Shown piece after piece: positions 43,847-64,000 of a stretch of DNA of 64,000 nucleotides. The stretch's first letter is position 1, and the number at the start of each line of letters is the position of its first letter. The position numbers were made by a program, and so were the translations under genes. The notes beneath the pieces are model-generated. The model was given only the letters and a program-made list of their open reading frames with translations. It had not been told where the DNA came from and did not search any database. This DNA is from Euborellia annulipes (lineage: Eukaryota > Arthropoda > Insecta > Dermaptera > Anisolabididae): positions 32,247 through 96,246 of the forward strand of contig JAKCPI010005101.1 in the NCBI GenBank assembly GCA_023213315.1, given 5' to 3'.

Positions 43847-46059
43847 ACTCCCCTTCCAGATTCACAAGAGACTCCAAAGACCGAAATTAAAGAAGAGAAA
43901 TTGAAAACCAATATCGTGAGGGGAAGATCCACAACAACTAACTTGCTGCTATATCAGGATTATATTAACCACTCCTTAAACCAGGGTCGTCAGGTCGATT
44001 CTATATACTGTGACCTTTCTAAGGCGTTCGACAAGGTCTGTCATGATTTGCTGATATATAAGCTCGACAAGATGGGGGTAGGCGGGACTTTGTTGCCCTG
44101 GTTGGAGAGTTACTTGACCGGTCGCAGGCTGAGAGTTAGGGTAAACAACGACTACTCCAGAGAATTTATTCCGCACTCTGGTGTCCCTCAGGGATCGCAT
44201 ATCGGCCCACTGCTCTTTGTACTGTTTATCAACGACATCAAAAGTTCTCTGGATGGAGTGGACTTTCTTCTTTTTGCGGACGACATTAAAATATTCAAAA
44301 CCATCAAGACTTTGGAGGATTGCGGAAGAGTTCAGGACAGTATAGACAGCTTCAGTACTTGGGTCGATGACAACTTCCTTAAACTCAACATAGAGAAGTG
44401 CAACATAGTACGGTTCCATAGAAACACTTCTCCAATAATTTTTGACTACAAGCTTAATATGTCACCCTTAACAACGGCCTCCATAATTAAGGATCTTGGT
44501 GTCTATTTCGATAATCGGATGACCTTTGGATTCCATATTGAGAAGATCGCTAGAGAGGCTTCATCACTGCTCGGGTTCATTTGTCGGAACACTCGATCTT
44601 TTAGTAATACATCCGCGCTGAAGTCCCTATACTGCAGTTTGGTTCGATCGAGATTGGAATTCAACTCCACCATTTGGTCGCCGTACTATGCCGCCCAGTC
44701 TAACTGTCTCCAGTCCGTGGAAAGTAAATTTATAAGATACGTAAAATACAAAAACCGTAGAGTGGACATGTCAAGCAGCCAAGTTCTGGCCATGTTAAAC
44801 ATGAGACCGCTTGACGACCGACGCATCATTAGTGATCTGATCACTTTATTTAAAATTATGAATTGTTTTGATTGTCCTGAACTACTTGGCTTGATTGATA
44901 TAAGGGTTCCGTGCCACAAAACAAGAAACTCCGACACCTTCCATCTCGATACATATTCTTATAACTACAGTCAAAATGCTCCACTCACGCGATTACATAG
45001 ACTGGGGAACACATATGGAGGCCAAGTTGATATCTTCCACACAAGCATCGAAAAGATCAGAGATGTGCGGCTGCGGTAGCGTTTTCCTGGGATCCTGCGG
45101 CTGGTTGAATGCAATTTACATTAACTACTGATCCTTGTTGTTGTTGTTGGAAAATTTTTGAATTTTGTTTTGCTTTGTTTTGTTTTTATATCTGTTTTAC
45201 TTATTGTAAATGAATTTTATTAATATTAACACGACATGTGAATTGGGCTTAGCCCGTGAATTTTGTAAATAAATAATAAATAAATATCGTTTTAGCCAAC
45301 AGCAACATTTGGGAAGCTGCATCAAATGGCTCTCTGGAATCTATTGAAAAGATAATAAAAGAAGAACCGAAATTGATAAATAAGGAATCTGAAGATTTTA
45401 ATTATAAAACGCCTCTGCATTTAGCCTCAGAGAATGGACATCTATCGATTGTAAAATTCCTCATTGATAACGGCGCAAAAGTTGACTGGAAATGCTCCCA
45501 GGATTTGAATACGCCTCTTTATGCAGCTGCTCTGAGAGGAGATCTCGATGTTGTTGAATTGCTCGTTGAAAAGGGGGCGAAAGTTGATATAACTTGCTCC
45601 AAGGATTCCTCGACGCCTCTACATGCAGCTGCAATGAATGGACATCGAGATGTCGTGGAATTCTTAATAAATAACGCAAAAGCAAAATTCTATGCCATGA
45701 ATAAGAGGAATAAAATGCCTCTCGAATTAGCGATCGAGAATGATCGATTGAATATTGTTGAATTTTATTTTCATTTCACGCCTAAATTAAATGCCAATGA
45801 TGCATTGTTGAAGGCATGCAAATATCCCCATTTGGACATTGTTGAGTTCTTATTGGAGAATGGAGCTGATGTCAATTGTAAGGATTTCTACACTCCTCTT
45901 CATTTGGCTGCCCTCAATGGCCATTTGGAAATTGCCCGTCTTCTCATTTCCTGGGGTGCTGATCACGAAGCATGGGGTGGTAACTGTAAAACTGCTCTCG
46001 ATTTAGCCCGTCTGAACAAACACTCTGCTCTTGAACAATATTTGAATTCTTTACTCTAA
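43847..46059 (+). CDS. Ankyrin-repeat protein copy 2, interrupted by a LINE
   Basis: The linker exon starts at 43847 after a TTTTTTTTAG acceptor (TPLPDSQETPKTEIKEEK) and reads NIV at the insertion. The ankyrin part resumes at 45291 and is intact to the stop at 46059: NSNIWEAASNGSLESIEKII, six or seven repeats including TPLYAAALRGDLDVVELLVE and TPLHLAALNGHLEIARLLIS, ending ALEQYLNSLL. Removing the LINE and one target copy gives an uninterrupted frame. No coiled-coil exons lie immediately upstream; the preceding intron matches that of copy 3. Probably disabled by the LINE, though the main ankyrin block alone is undamaged. Confidence 0.7.
43918..45282 (+). mobile_element. 5'-truncated LINE inserted in ankyrin copy 2
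   Basis: 8-bp duplication AATATCGT (43910-43917, 45283-45290). Encodes most of a reverse transcriptase: SIYCDLSKAFDKVCHDLL, PQGSHIGPLLFVLFINDI, FADDIKIF, KCNIVRFH and the C-terminal region, stop at 45079. About 200 bp of 3' UTR ends in an (AAAT)n-type tail. Jockey/CR1-like by motif layout. The RT frame is open into the host exon without a stop. Confidence 0.92.
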
Positions 46060-46149
46060 AACAAATATTCCCATCTTGTTCTTCCTTTCATTCTTCACAA
46101 AATCTAAATTAAAATTCACAAATCATTTTGCTGCTGCCAAGGACCACAT

Positions 46150-46240
46150 TCGGCTAAAGCGTGGCTACTGCTCACTATTAAAAGCCCGACGAAAGCTCGG
46201 ATGGGTGACCCCGAGCAATCAGAGTGTGGAACATCCCCCG
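46150..46240 (+). repeat. 5S rRNA-like fragment
   Basis: GCTCGGATGGGTGACC at about 46194 resembles the 3' part of 5S rRNA (GGATGGGTGACC), preceded by AAAGCCCGAC. Could be a 5S-derived SINE piece. Too short and altered to be a gene. Confidence 0.4.
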
Positions 46241-46261
46241 GTAGCTACTGTATATTTAAAA

Positions 46262-47750
46262 GTGGACTCTCAATAATTCGATTTTTTCGGTAATTCCAAC
46301 TCTTCAGCTATTTAGATACACTCGTTAACTCGAAATATTTGAGGCGAAGAGAGCGTTCTATAATTCGAATTTACTCCTCATTTTCCGCCTAATGACCCCC
46401 CCCCCCAGCTTAACTTCCCAATTCTCACAAGGAGATGGCAAGAATTGTGAAATCGCTTTTTAAATGAGACTTACCTCATTCGATAGGGGAGGTTGAGGGT
46501 TGAATAAGTCTAAAAGGGTTTTAGTGAATAGGCCTTAGTTTTCGAGAAAATCGCAGTGAAAGTTTCGCGCTCGTGTTAAATGCTTTAAGTATCTATTAAT
46601 AATAGAGCCACTCAAACGAGTGAAGAACGATGGGTCCGCTGGCTAACGAGTGCGCGCATGTTTTTTGCCTCCGTGGTTGACAAACGGTGAGAGTTCAAAT
46701 CCCGGCCGAGCACAATTTTTTTTTATCGCTATATTTTTTTTTTTACAGTTTTATTAATTTTAATTATTCTGAAAGGCAATCAAAACAAATAATGGTGTCT
46801 ATTTATTTTTCGTATGATGCGATATGATGCCATTCGTATTCAATCATTAACGCATTATTTATTATCTGCTCCGGCATTTAAAAAAATGATACAATTTGCT
46901 TGGTACGCGTCCAAATTAGCAGATGAACATATTTTATAAAGTCAATCAATTATGTTTCCCTCCCAATATTCATAATATTAAATGTTTTTGTAAAAAAAAA
47001 TTTTCGTTTATAAAATGTTCGTGGTGTGAGACTAATTTATGTTTCTAATGTTTTTACGTTAATTTTCATCCACAATCTTGCTCAAAAATGTCGACATTTT
47101 ATAATAAATGAATATAAAAATATTAATATATATATATGCTAGGTAAAAACATGCGATTTATTTTATTTATGCACGAAAAAATAAATAGACACCATTATTT
47201 GTTTTGATTGCCTTTCAGAATAATAAAATTAATAAAACTGTAAAAAAAAAAAATATAGCGATAAAAAAAAATTGTGCTTGGACGGGATTTGAACTCTCAC
47301 CGTTTGTCAACTACGGAGGCAAAAAACAGGCGCGGACTCGTTAGCCAGCGGACCCATCGTTCTTCACTCGTTTGAGTGGCTCTATTAGATACTTAAAGCA
47401 TTTAACGTGAGCGCGAAACTTTCACTGCGATTTTCTCGAAAACTAAGGCCTATTCACTAAAACCCTTTTAGACTTTTTCTACCCTCAACCTCCCCTATCG
47501 AATGAGGTAAGTCTCATTTAAAAAGCGATTTCGCAATTCTTGTCAGTGCAAAGCAAAAAAGTACGTCTCTCTCACTGTGTCCGAAAAAAATTATCGCAGC
47601 AGTGGAAAGTGGTTAAAGAAAAAAAAAATATTTCGCTAAAACATTCAATAATCTACCATCAACGCTTCTGAAGAAAAAAAAAGAAATTTTACAAAGACGG
47701 TACGCAATCGGGCCAGAGACGATGAATATATTTCGAGTCCAGGCATTCTT
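46262..47750 (+). mobile_element. pogo/Tigger-like element remnant, split by a palindromic insertion
   Basis: Left end GGACTCTCAATAATTCGATT resembles pogo/Tigger termini. After the insertion (46439-47542), 47545-47740 shows broken pieces of a CENP-B-type N-terminus (VSLTVSEK, IIAAVESG, STINASEEKKEIL in different frames). Confidence 0.5.
46439..47542. mobile_element. Palindromic element, arms about 390 bp, with tRNA-like block and Cys-rich ORF remnant
   Basis: Arms begin CAAGAATTGTGAAATCGC. Each arm contains a tRNA-like block (GGTGAGAGTTCAAATCCC, minus copy at 47273-47358). The centre encodes, with breaks, MIQFAWYASKLADEH and FSFIKCSWCETNLCF, the same module as in 6541-7263. Confidence 0.75.
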
Positions 47751-48042
47751 ATTTAACAGGTTTTTCACTAACGTTGCTCATTTCCTCGGACTTCCTCAGG
47801 ATGGTGAGTGAGTGGATATTTCAATAAATTAAATTAAATTTATTATCAGAGGTTTTTTTTAATTTCTGGTTTACGATGTAGGCCTATATATAATAACATC
47901 GTTTCGGCTCGGCTAAGCCATCATCAGAACCATAAAAATACATTTTTACAAAAATGTTTTACATTTTACAATAAAAACTATTCTAATCTTTTCTTAACAA
48001 ACAAACAAATGTCATCTATATAAAATCCTTTTTATTCATATA

Positions 48043-48369
48043 CAGTAGAGTCCCGGTAATCCGAACCTCGCTAATCCGAACTTCCGGTTAATCCGAACTC
48101 TTTTTTCGTACGATTTTTTTTTTTTTTTTTTAGAGGAATATAAATGAAAATTAGACATTAAAGGAACTTTATTTTATTAAAAAATACGAATTATAAAAAA
48201 TAGAGAAATAGTATATTATCGCCGACAAGTTTCACGGTTTACCACGTTATAAATACGACTTTATTATCAAAATTAACTAATTCAAGCTTACAATTCCGGT
48301 TAATCCGAACTTCCCGATAATCCGAACGACCCTCGATCCCAATTAGTTCGGATTAATGGGACTCTACTG
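48043..48369. repeat. pogo/Tigger-type MITE, 327 bp
   Basis: CAGTAGAGTCCCGGTAATCC / complement, flanked by TA. Interior has further GGTTAATCCGAAC blocks. Confidence 0.9.
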
Positions 48370-48610
48370 TATATATATATTTTATATTTTTTTACCTTAT
48401 TTTGTTTACAATCATATACGTAATTCCTCCAATTTCTTAATTATTAATTGTCCGATCGTTGATTTCTATATAATTTTTGTCGTTTTAAATTTTTTTGTTT
48501 ATTAAGAAAAGATTATAATAGTTTTTATTGTAAAATGTGATACATTTTTGTAAAAATGTATTTTTATGGTTCTGATGATGGCTTAGGCGAGCCGAAACGA
48601 TGTTATTATA

Positions 48611-48814
48611 TGGACTGTTTGAATGGTGTTAAAACAAACATGAGTTGAGAAAATAACATTAAAGTTTTTGTTTTTATTGGATTATATATAATTTTTTTGT
48701 AATTGTGAAGTAAATTAAATATAAATTTTAGGACATATTTCATAAAAAATATATTATGAAACAATATCGTGTTAACTAATTTTGAATTTGTTTTCAACCA
48801 TTATAACAGGGTAA
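48611..48814. repeat. Diverged GGACCCTGTTAT-family MITE in the P12 arm
   Basis: Interrupts GTTATTATA|TATAGGCC, known intact from the left arm; TA duplicated. Shares CATAAAAAATA and TCTAATC-type interior blocks with 2304-2561. Confidence 0.7.
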
Positions 48815-48992
48815 TAGGCCTACATCGTAAACCAGAAATTAAAAAAACCTCCGATAATAAATTTAATTTAATTTATTGAAATATCCACTCACTCACCATC
48901 CTGAGGAAGTCCGAGGAAATGAGCAACGTCAGTGAAAAACCTGTAAATACACCGGACCAGCATCTCGAAGCCATTTGGTATCCAAATGGACT

Positions 48993-49335
48993 GCCCGTTG
49001 CTACGTCCCGCATACTCTATTATTTGAAGTTGAAGCTTGGACTCTGAATCAAGAAACAATAAAAAGAATTGAAATGTGGTGCTATAGGCGTATGGAGGTG
49101 ACAAGGAAGTAATCCTGAGGAGAATGAACAGAACAAAGGAAAGGAGGTTCTTGAATCGCCCTCAGTACAAAATTACATTTAATTTGAGGAATTGTGTGAA
49201 CAGCGATTTGAATGCGTCTCTGTTCCATAATTTGTACTTCCAATATTAACAGACCCTTCACAGGAATGAAAGGGAGGACGCCCTTCCATCAAATCCCCTG
49301 GAGATACCAAAATTAATCAACAAAATCACTTTAAT
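48993..49335 (+). repeat. Duplicated 5' flank of the ankyrin unit (LINE remnant)
   Basis: Near-identical to 42780-43125. Lacks P11, giving its empty site. Marks the left part of the tandem unit carrying ankyrin copy 3. Confidence 0.85.
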
Positions 49336-49587
49336 TAAAAAATATATATATATATATATGTAAAGTTCTCTTTAAATAATAAATATTTTTCTATATCTTT
49401 ATTATTATTTATTTTTACTTAATTCCTTGCCCTCCAGAAAATGTCCTTGTTTATCAAAAGAAAACAATGGTCCAATTATAATTTTTAATACTCTGAGTCC
49501 TTAAGGAAAATGACTATTTAAAAATAAGATTTCTAATTTTAACAGAAAGTAATCCCTTAAAATTCTAATTTTCTATTTTTTTTTTAG

Positions 49588-50438
49588 ACTCCTCTTCCGG
49601 TTTCCCAAGAGACTCCAAAAACAGAAATAAAAGAAGAGAATTTAACAACCAATATCGTTGCAACCAACAGCAACATTTGGGAAGCTGCATCAAATGGCTC
49701 TCTGGAATCTATTGAAAAGATAATAAAAGAAGAACCGAAATTGGTAAACAAGGAATCCGAGGAAGAGTTTAATTATAAAACGCCTCTGCATTTAGCCTCA
49801 GAGAATGGACATCTATCGATTGTTAAATTCCTCATTGATAACGGCGCAAAAGTTGACATGGAAATGTTCTCAGGATTTGAATACGCCTCTTTATGCAGCT
49901 GCTCTGAGAGGAGATCTCGATGTTGTTAAATTGCTCGTTGAAAAAGGGGCGAAAGTTGATATGAAATTGCTCAAAGGATTCCTCGACGCCTCTTCATGCA
50001 GCTGCAATGAATGGACATCGAGATGTCGTGGAATTCTTAATAAATAACGCAAAAGCGAGAATCGATATAAAGAATGCGAGAGGTAACACGCCCCTCGATT
50101 TAGCGATCGAGAATGATCGATTGAATATTGTTGAATTTTATTTTCTTCCTTTCCCTAAAGTAAATGCCAATGAGACCTTGTTGAAGGCATGCCAATATCC
50201 CCATTTGGACATTGTTGAGTTCTTATTGGACAATGGAGCTGATGTCAATTATAAGAATTACTGGGACTCCACTCCTCTTTATTGGGCTGCTCTCAAAGGC
50301 CATTTGGGCATTGCCCGTTTTCTCATTTCCTGGGGTGCTGATCACAAAGCAACGGATCGTAACGGGAAAACTGCTATCTATTATGCGTGTGAGAACAAGC
50401 ACTCAGCTCTTGTACAATATTTGGATTCTTTACATTAA
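49588..50438 (+). pseudogene. Ankyrin-repeat gene copy 3, two frameshifts
   Basis: Acceptor TTTTTTTTTAG then TPLPVSQETPKTEIKEENL, followed by the same repeats as copy 2. Relative to copy 2 an extra A at about 49858 (GACATGG for GACTGG) and an extra base at about 49964-49969 shift frame twice; the length is two bases over a multiple of three. The last part (50007-50438) is open and ends ALVQYLDSLH. Neither insertion is in a clear homopolymer, so true decay is more likely than for copy 1. Confidence 0.7.
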
Positions 50439-50579
50439 AGCAAATATTCCCAACTTGTTCTTCCTTTCATTCTTCACAAAATTTATATTAAAATTCACAA
50501 ATCATTTTGCTGCTCCTAAGGGCAACTTCGGCTAGAAAAGCCTGGCTCACAACTCACAATTAAAAAACAAATTACTTAA

Positions 50580-51030
50580 AGGAAAAATAAAATAACCATC
50601 CACTTCAACAAAGCCATCTTCAGCCCTTCAAGGGTTGTTGATCATAGCCGAAACGTTCCTAAATAAAGAGTGTTAACAAATTAGATGCTTTTTATTTATT
50701 GGCTGCATCCTCTTTATATTATTAATCTAAAACATGATTTAATTTGAGTAATTATGTCAACATCAACATGAGAGGGCGTTTTGCATGCGTCACTATTCCA
50801 TAATTTATATTAAAGATGAACAGGCGGTTCCAATATTTACAGACCTTTCACAGGAATGGAAGGGAGGACGCCCTTCCATCAACTCCGCTCGGGATCACTC
50901 TTATTAAAAATATAAATATATGTAAAGTTGTCTTTAAATAAAAAATATTTTTCTATATCTATATTATTATTTATTTATGCTTAATACCTTGCCTTCAAGA
51001 AAAAGATGTCCTTGTGTACACTCTGGTTAG
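50580..51030 (+). repeat. Degenerate hammerhead-type element and residual ankyrin-unit flank
   Basis: 50600-50720: TTCAGCCCTTCAAGGG, GAAACGTTCC, then ATTGGCTGCATCCTC, a degraded copy. 50760-51020 repeats the flank of the ankyrin unit (GGAAGGGAGGACGCCCTTCC, TATGTAAAGTTGTCTTTAAA) but no ankyrin exon follows. Confidence 0.65.
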
Positions 51031-51039
51031 AATAATCCC

Positions 51040-51960
51040 GACGCCTCAACTCCTCTTCCTCAACGTTGTCTTCACCATCACTTGCAAAAGGATTATGCGG
51101 GAAAGTAACGTGAAATAAACAAGAGCCAGTCGAGTTTAATTGATTGATTATATATTTTATTAATCGCCATTTACAGAAGCAATACTTGCAGGAGAATGCT
51201 ATAAGAATAAAAGAATTTAGCGAATTAGCATGCAGAGGCCAAGATTTGATTTTTTATCACATCAAATGTGAATTCTCATTTAGATATTTTGCCTATAGTA
51301 GATATTTATGAACATTTAAATTTTATAAGTGTGAATAAATATTTGAAATTTGATAAGTAGACGACGACGACGATGATGATGATGATGATGAAATCATTTT
51401 GGAAAAATATTTTCTTTCTCGAATTTATACGGTATATAAAATTTCTATTGTGAAGCTTCGATTATTATAAAAGGAGTGAATTTTTTTTATTTTTTTTTTT
51501 TTTTTAAACTTAAATTTAAATAGAGACTAGTATAATGCTCACTTGGAATATTTCTATGTGTTTGTATTAAATATTTGGTATAATATAAACAGCAGAGATA
51601 GAGAGAGATGAATGAAAAATACACCAAATTGAAAAAGAAAAGAAAAAAAGTGTTTTTGTTTTAGAAATAAAAGATTAAAGAAAGAATAAGAATTGATTTG
51701 TGTATATAGAAATGATATTCTAATATTTATTATTTCATATTCAAAATTCACCAGAGAAGTTGTGTGTGTGTGTGTTTTTTTTTTAACACGGTATATATAA
51801 TACCTATACCTATACAAGTACAACAGTTTGCTTTGTTTTTTTGTTTTCCTAGTTGTTAAGAACAGATCTTTTTTTTTTTTGTAAATATATATATATATGT
51901 ATATATATAATTCCTTGATGAAATAAATGAATGCCTCACTCGGAGCAAATAGCGAGGCGG
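51040..51960. other. No gene seen; probable RAB2 3' UTR region
   Basis: Simple sequence: GAC/GAT repeat at 51361-51390, a T-run at 51480, a TG run near 51765, TA tract near 51890. Minus-strand open frame 51554-52060 overlaps the RAB2 last exon in a wrong frame. Confidence 0.4.
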
Positions 51961-51968
51961 GGCAGATC

Positions 51969-61332
<9,364 letters not shown>

Positions 61333-61834
61333 TATTAGCACTCAAAAAGTAATCGCAAAGAATACAAATGCAATAATCAAGGGGAAAGAATACACAGCAG
61401 CGAGGAGCTGTCAATTACGTCACAAAAAATGAAAATGAATGAATAAGCACAAAACAACAAAGGCGAAGAGCAAGTAGAAAAAAAGAAAGGGCTAGCAGAT
61501 GTTTCGTTAGCTACAGATGGCTGGCTGGCTGGCTGAATATATTATTCTGATTAGACGTTATCAAGGATTTCTAACTTCTAAAATTCTGAAGAGTTTCGGA
61601 GTTTCTCGCCCATCACTCGCCTACTCAACTCCCGAAACGAAAAGCTCAAGTGCTGCGCTCTGCACGAGGCGCATTCAAACTCGCCTTTTGAATTGATTCC
61701 ATTCAAATTGATTTTAATTTATTTTAATTTAAATAGATAGTTTAGAAAAAAAAAATTAACAATTATTTAAATAAATACTTATAATGACAGATAAATGAAA
61801 TTATAAGTTAGCATTAATAAAAGCATTTAATAAA

Positions 61835-63199
61835 GGAAATTGATAATATGATTAAAAAAAAGTGCAGGAGGTAGATTTGAACTTGCGAAGTTTGGTTGCG
61901 TGAGATTGGAAAAAAAAATGGATATGATGACACATTAACCACTTGAGCCACAGTTTATTTAATTATTAAGGAGAAAATAAGCCATATAAAAAACATGAAA
62001 TAAAAGAATAAATTAAAAAATTTTAATATTCCACATATGATATATTATTTTTCTTTACTTTTTTATGCGGATTAATAATTTATAATCGAAATTTCAATTG
62101 CATGGATAGTTTTCAAATAATTCAATGGACAAACGTCAGATTGTTTATGCCTTAATGTAATTAAACCAAAAACTCTGTCTAACATATGATACATGTCATT
62201 AATTCTTGAATTCCCCCTGATTCCAGAGAACTAAAGCCCTTTTAATTATATGATCTAATTTGGGAGTTATTGGCGATCAAAGTTAAGCTTATTTTCGACC
62301 TTAATGACATCAACACTCAATTTTCTATATTTTCGAAAAAACATATTTATCATTGTCTGATTAAAACCAAATTTTTACCAGAGATTTATAATTAAAAAAT
62401 GAGTTTTTTTCTAAAGTTTCATTGAGATTGGTAAAGAAATAAATAAAATATTGACTATTTTGTAAATTGAGTTTTAGAATTCGGGATTCCGGATGGGTGA
62501 GAGAGAGAGCCGTCTGTGAACCGGCTCTAGGCTTGCAACTGAGATCCCAAATTCTAAAACTCAATTTACAAAATAGTCAATATTTTATTTATTTCTTTAC
62601 CAATCTCAATGAAACTTTAGAAAAAAACTCATTTTTTAATTATAAATCTCTGGTAAAAATTTGGTTTTGATCAGACAATGATAAATATGTTTTTTCGAAA
62701 ATATAGAATTGAGTGTGTTGATGTCATTAAGAACGAAAATAAGCTTAACTTTGATCGCCAATAACTCCCAAATTAGATTATATAATTAAAAGGGCTTTAG
62801 TTCTCTGGAATCAGGGGGAATTCAAGAATTAATGACATGTATCATATGTTAGACAGAGTTTTTGGTTTAATTACATTAAGGCATAAACAATCTGACGTTT
62901 GTCCATTGAATTATTTGAAAACTATGCAAGCTTTTGAAATTTAGATTATAAATTATTAATCCGCATAAAAAGTAATGAAAAATGATATATCATATGTGGA
63001 ATATTAAAATTTTTTTAATACTTCTTTTATTTCATGTTTTTTATATGGCTTATTTTCTCCTAAAGTAATTAAATCAAGTGTGGCTCAAGTGGTTAATGTG
63101 TCCTCAAAGATCAATTTTTTTTTTCAATCTCACGCAACCAAACTTCGCGAGTTCAAATCTACCTCCTGCACTTTTTTTTAAATCATATTATCAATTTCC
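61835..63199. mobile_element. Large palindromic element, arms about 670 bp, tRNA-like block at each end
   Basis: Arms GGAAATTGATAATATGATT / complement, centre near 62515 (GATGGGTGAGAGAGAGAGCC). Tail blocks 61862-61950 (minus) and 63073-63172 (plus) are tRNA-like: GGCTCAAGTGGTTAATGTG as A box and GCGAGTTCAAATCTACC as B box. The arms differ at scattered sites, so this is not an assembly mirror. Confidence 0.82.
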
Positions 63200-63344
63200 A
63201 TTGTTGAATGTGCGTCGTATAAATAACTAACCTAAATTTTAGGGAAAAGTTTTATTTTGTATAAAAGTAAATATTATTAGCTTGTAAGTACATATCGGAT
63301 AATTTTAGTGTCTTGAAGAGCAAATCTGCTATAGAATAATAAGA

Positions 63345-63720
63345 TTTTTACTTTCTCGTACCCTATATATGAAATATATAGGAGAGAAAGTATTGCGATC
63401 ATGTCAAAAATTCGATGTCGAGATTTTGATGGATATACATGTTTTGAGGTCCCCTGAGTCCAAAAAAAGTGGGTCCCGCAAATTGGTCTGTGTGTGTGTG
63501 TGTATGTATGTGTGTCTGTGTGTCTGTATGTGTGGAACCATTTTTTTAGCATGAAGGAGTTGAGCTACCGGGTTGAAATTTTATATTTAACTTAAGTACC
63601 TTTGAAGAATCTCAAAATAAGCTTTTGAACAAAAATCGGCCAAAAAGTACTAGTACTTTACTGATGTACTTTTTCAGTTTTTTTCGATTTTCTCAAAATT
63701 CCTCCAAGGATTTTTTTTAA
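63345..63720 (+). repeat. Dispersed repeat S, most complete copy
   Basis: Hairpin start TACTTTCTCGTACCCTATAT/GGAGAGAAAGTA, then GATGTCGAGATTTTGATGGA, a TG/TATG microsatellite at 63487-63535, and the ACTAGTACTTTACTGATGTA end. Confidence 0.85.
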
Positions 63721-64000
63721 AATTCAAAAATCAATTATTTTTTAGATGCTCTTTAAAATGTATATTCTCATTTTGCCGTTGAAATCTTCTGAAGACCACT
63801 TTACTCTTGTTCTTCATAGGAATGATAGAAATGGTTGCCATGGTAACGGAATTTAAATCTTTTTCTTTTTATTAGATTAAAAATCAATTATTATTTAAAT
63901 TCCCATTTTTTTTAAATTTATTTGTGTCTTTAATTGTTTCAAAGAAAACATATATGTCTCTCTCTCACTTGCAAACATTATCGCCTGTCTCTACTCTTTT

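Larger units (their letters stand above)
47752..48947. repeat. Inverted-repeat hammerhead-like element (P12) with two nested MITEs
   Basis: Motifs 47897-47928 (minus) and 48572-48602 (plus): CTGATGA, GGCT/AGCC stem II, GAAACGAT. A pogo-type MITE is at the centre (48043-48369) and another MITE splits the right arm (48611-48814). Confidence 0.83.

Noticed and set aside
43976..44419. 147-residue minus-strand open frame
   Set aside because: Antisense shadow of the LINE reverse transcriptase.
43916..45296. The LINE in ankyrin copy 2 acting as a spliced intron (GTGAGG donor, TTTTAG acceptor)
   Set aside because: The join shifts the ankyrin frame by two bases, so it would not restore the protein.

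Overview
This is a nuclear window from an intron-rich, AT-rich invertebrate metazoan. The protein sequences look arthropod-like, but the clade cannot be fixed from this window. Four conserved single-copy eukaryotic genes are recognisable by their spliced exons: FAF1 (minus, runs off the left edge), MRPS17 (plus), CTDP1/FCP1 (minus, 8 exons) and RAB2 (minus, 6 exons). A small tandem family of ankyrin-repeat genes (three copies, plus strand) lies between CTDP1 and RAB2. None of these genes forms an operon. FAF1 and MRPS17 are divergent with 412 bp between start codons; CTDP1 and the first ankyrin gene are divergent with about 1.06 kb between starts.

Layout: 1-9.4 kb FAF1, introns full of MITEs and palindromes; 9.8-12.1 kb MRPS17; 12.1-19.7 kb a gene-poor stretch of nested DNA transposons (TTAA MITE, TWA MITE with a nested hAT MITE, a 910-bp mariner relic); 19.7-35.5 kb CTDP1; 36.5-51.0 kb the ankyrin cluster, interrupted by an LTR-like insertion, a LINE, Helitrons and palindromes; 52.0-61.3 kb RAB2; 61.8-63.7 kb palindromic and dispersed repeats.

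The most striking signal is a dispersed family of inverted-repeat elements. Each arm carries a minimal hammerhead-ribozyme-like motif (CTGANGA, stem II, GAAACGTC). I count 14 main inverted pairs, one tight extra hairpin and several single copies. Stem II covaries between copies, every pair is oriented minus-then-plus so that the GAAACGTC ends face outward, and several copies carry a second covarying hairpin (TGGCTG/CAGCCA, TAGCTG/CAGCTA) downstream. This matches the minimal hammerheads described in Penelope-like retroelements of animals, but no Penelope reverse transcriptase is seen in this window. Two copies have clear insertion footprints (14-bp and 13-bp target duplications), one of them with the empty site preserved in a tandem paralogue.

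Three conserved genes and one ankyrin gene each need exactly one base removed to keep frame, every time in a homopolymer. That points to assembly insertion errors rather than gene decay, and any automatic annotation of this window will be broken by it. A third ankyrin copy has two extra bases outside clear homopolymers and may be a real pseudogene.
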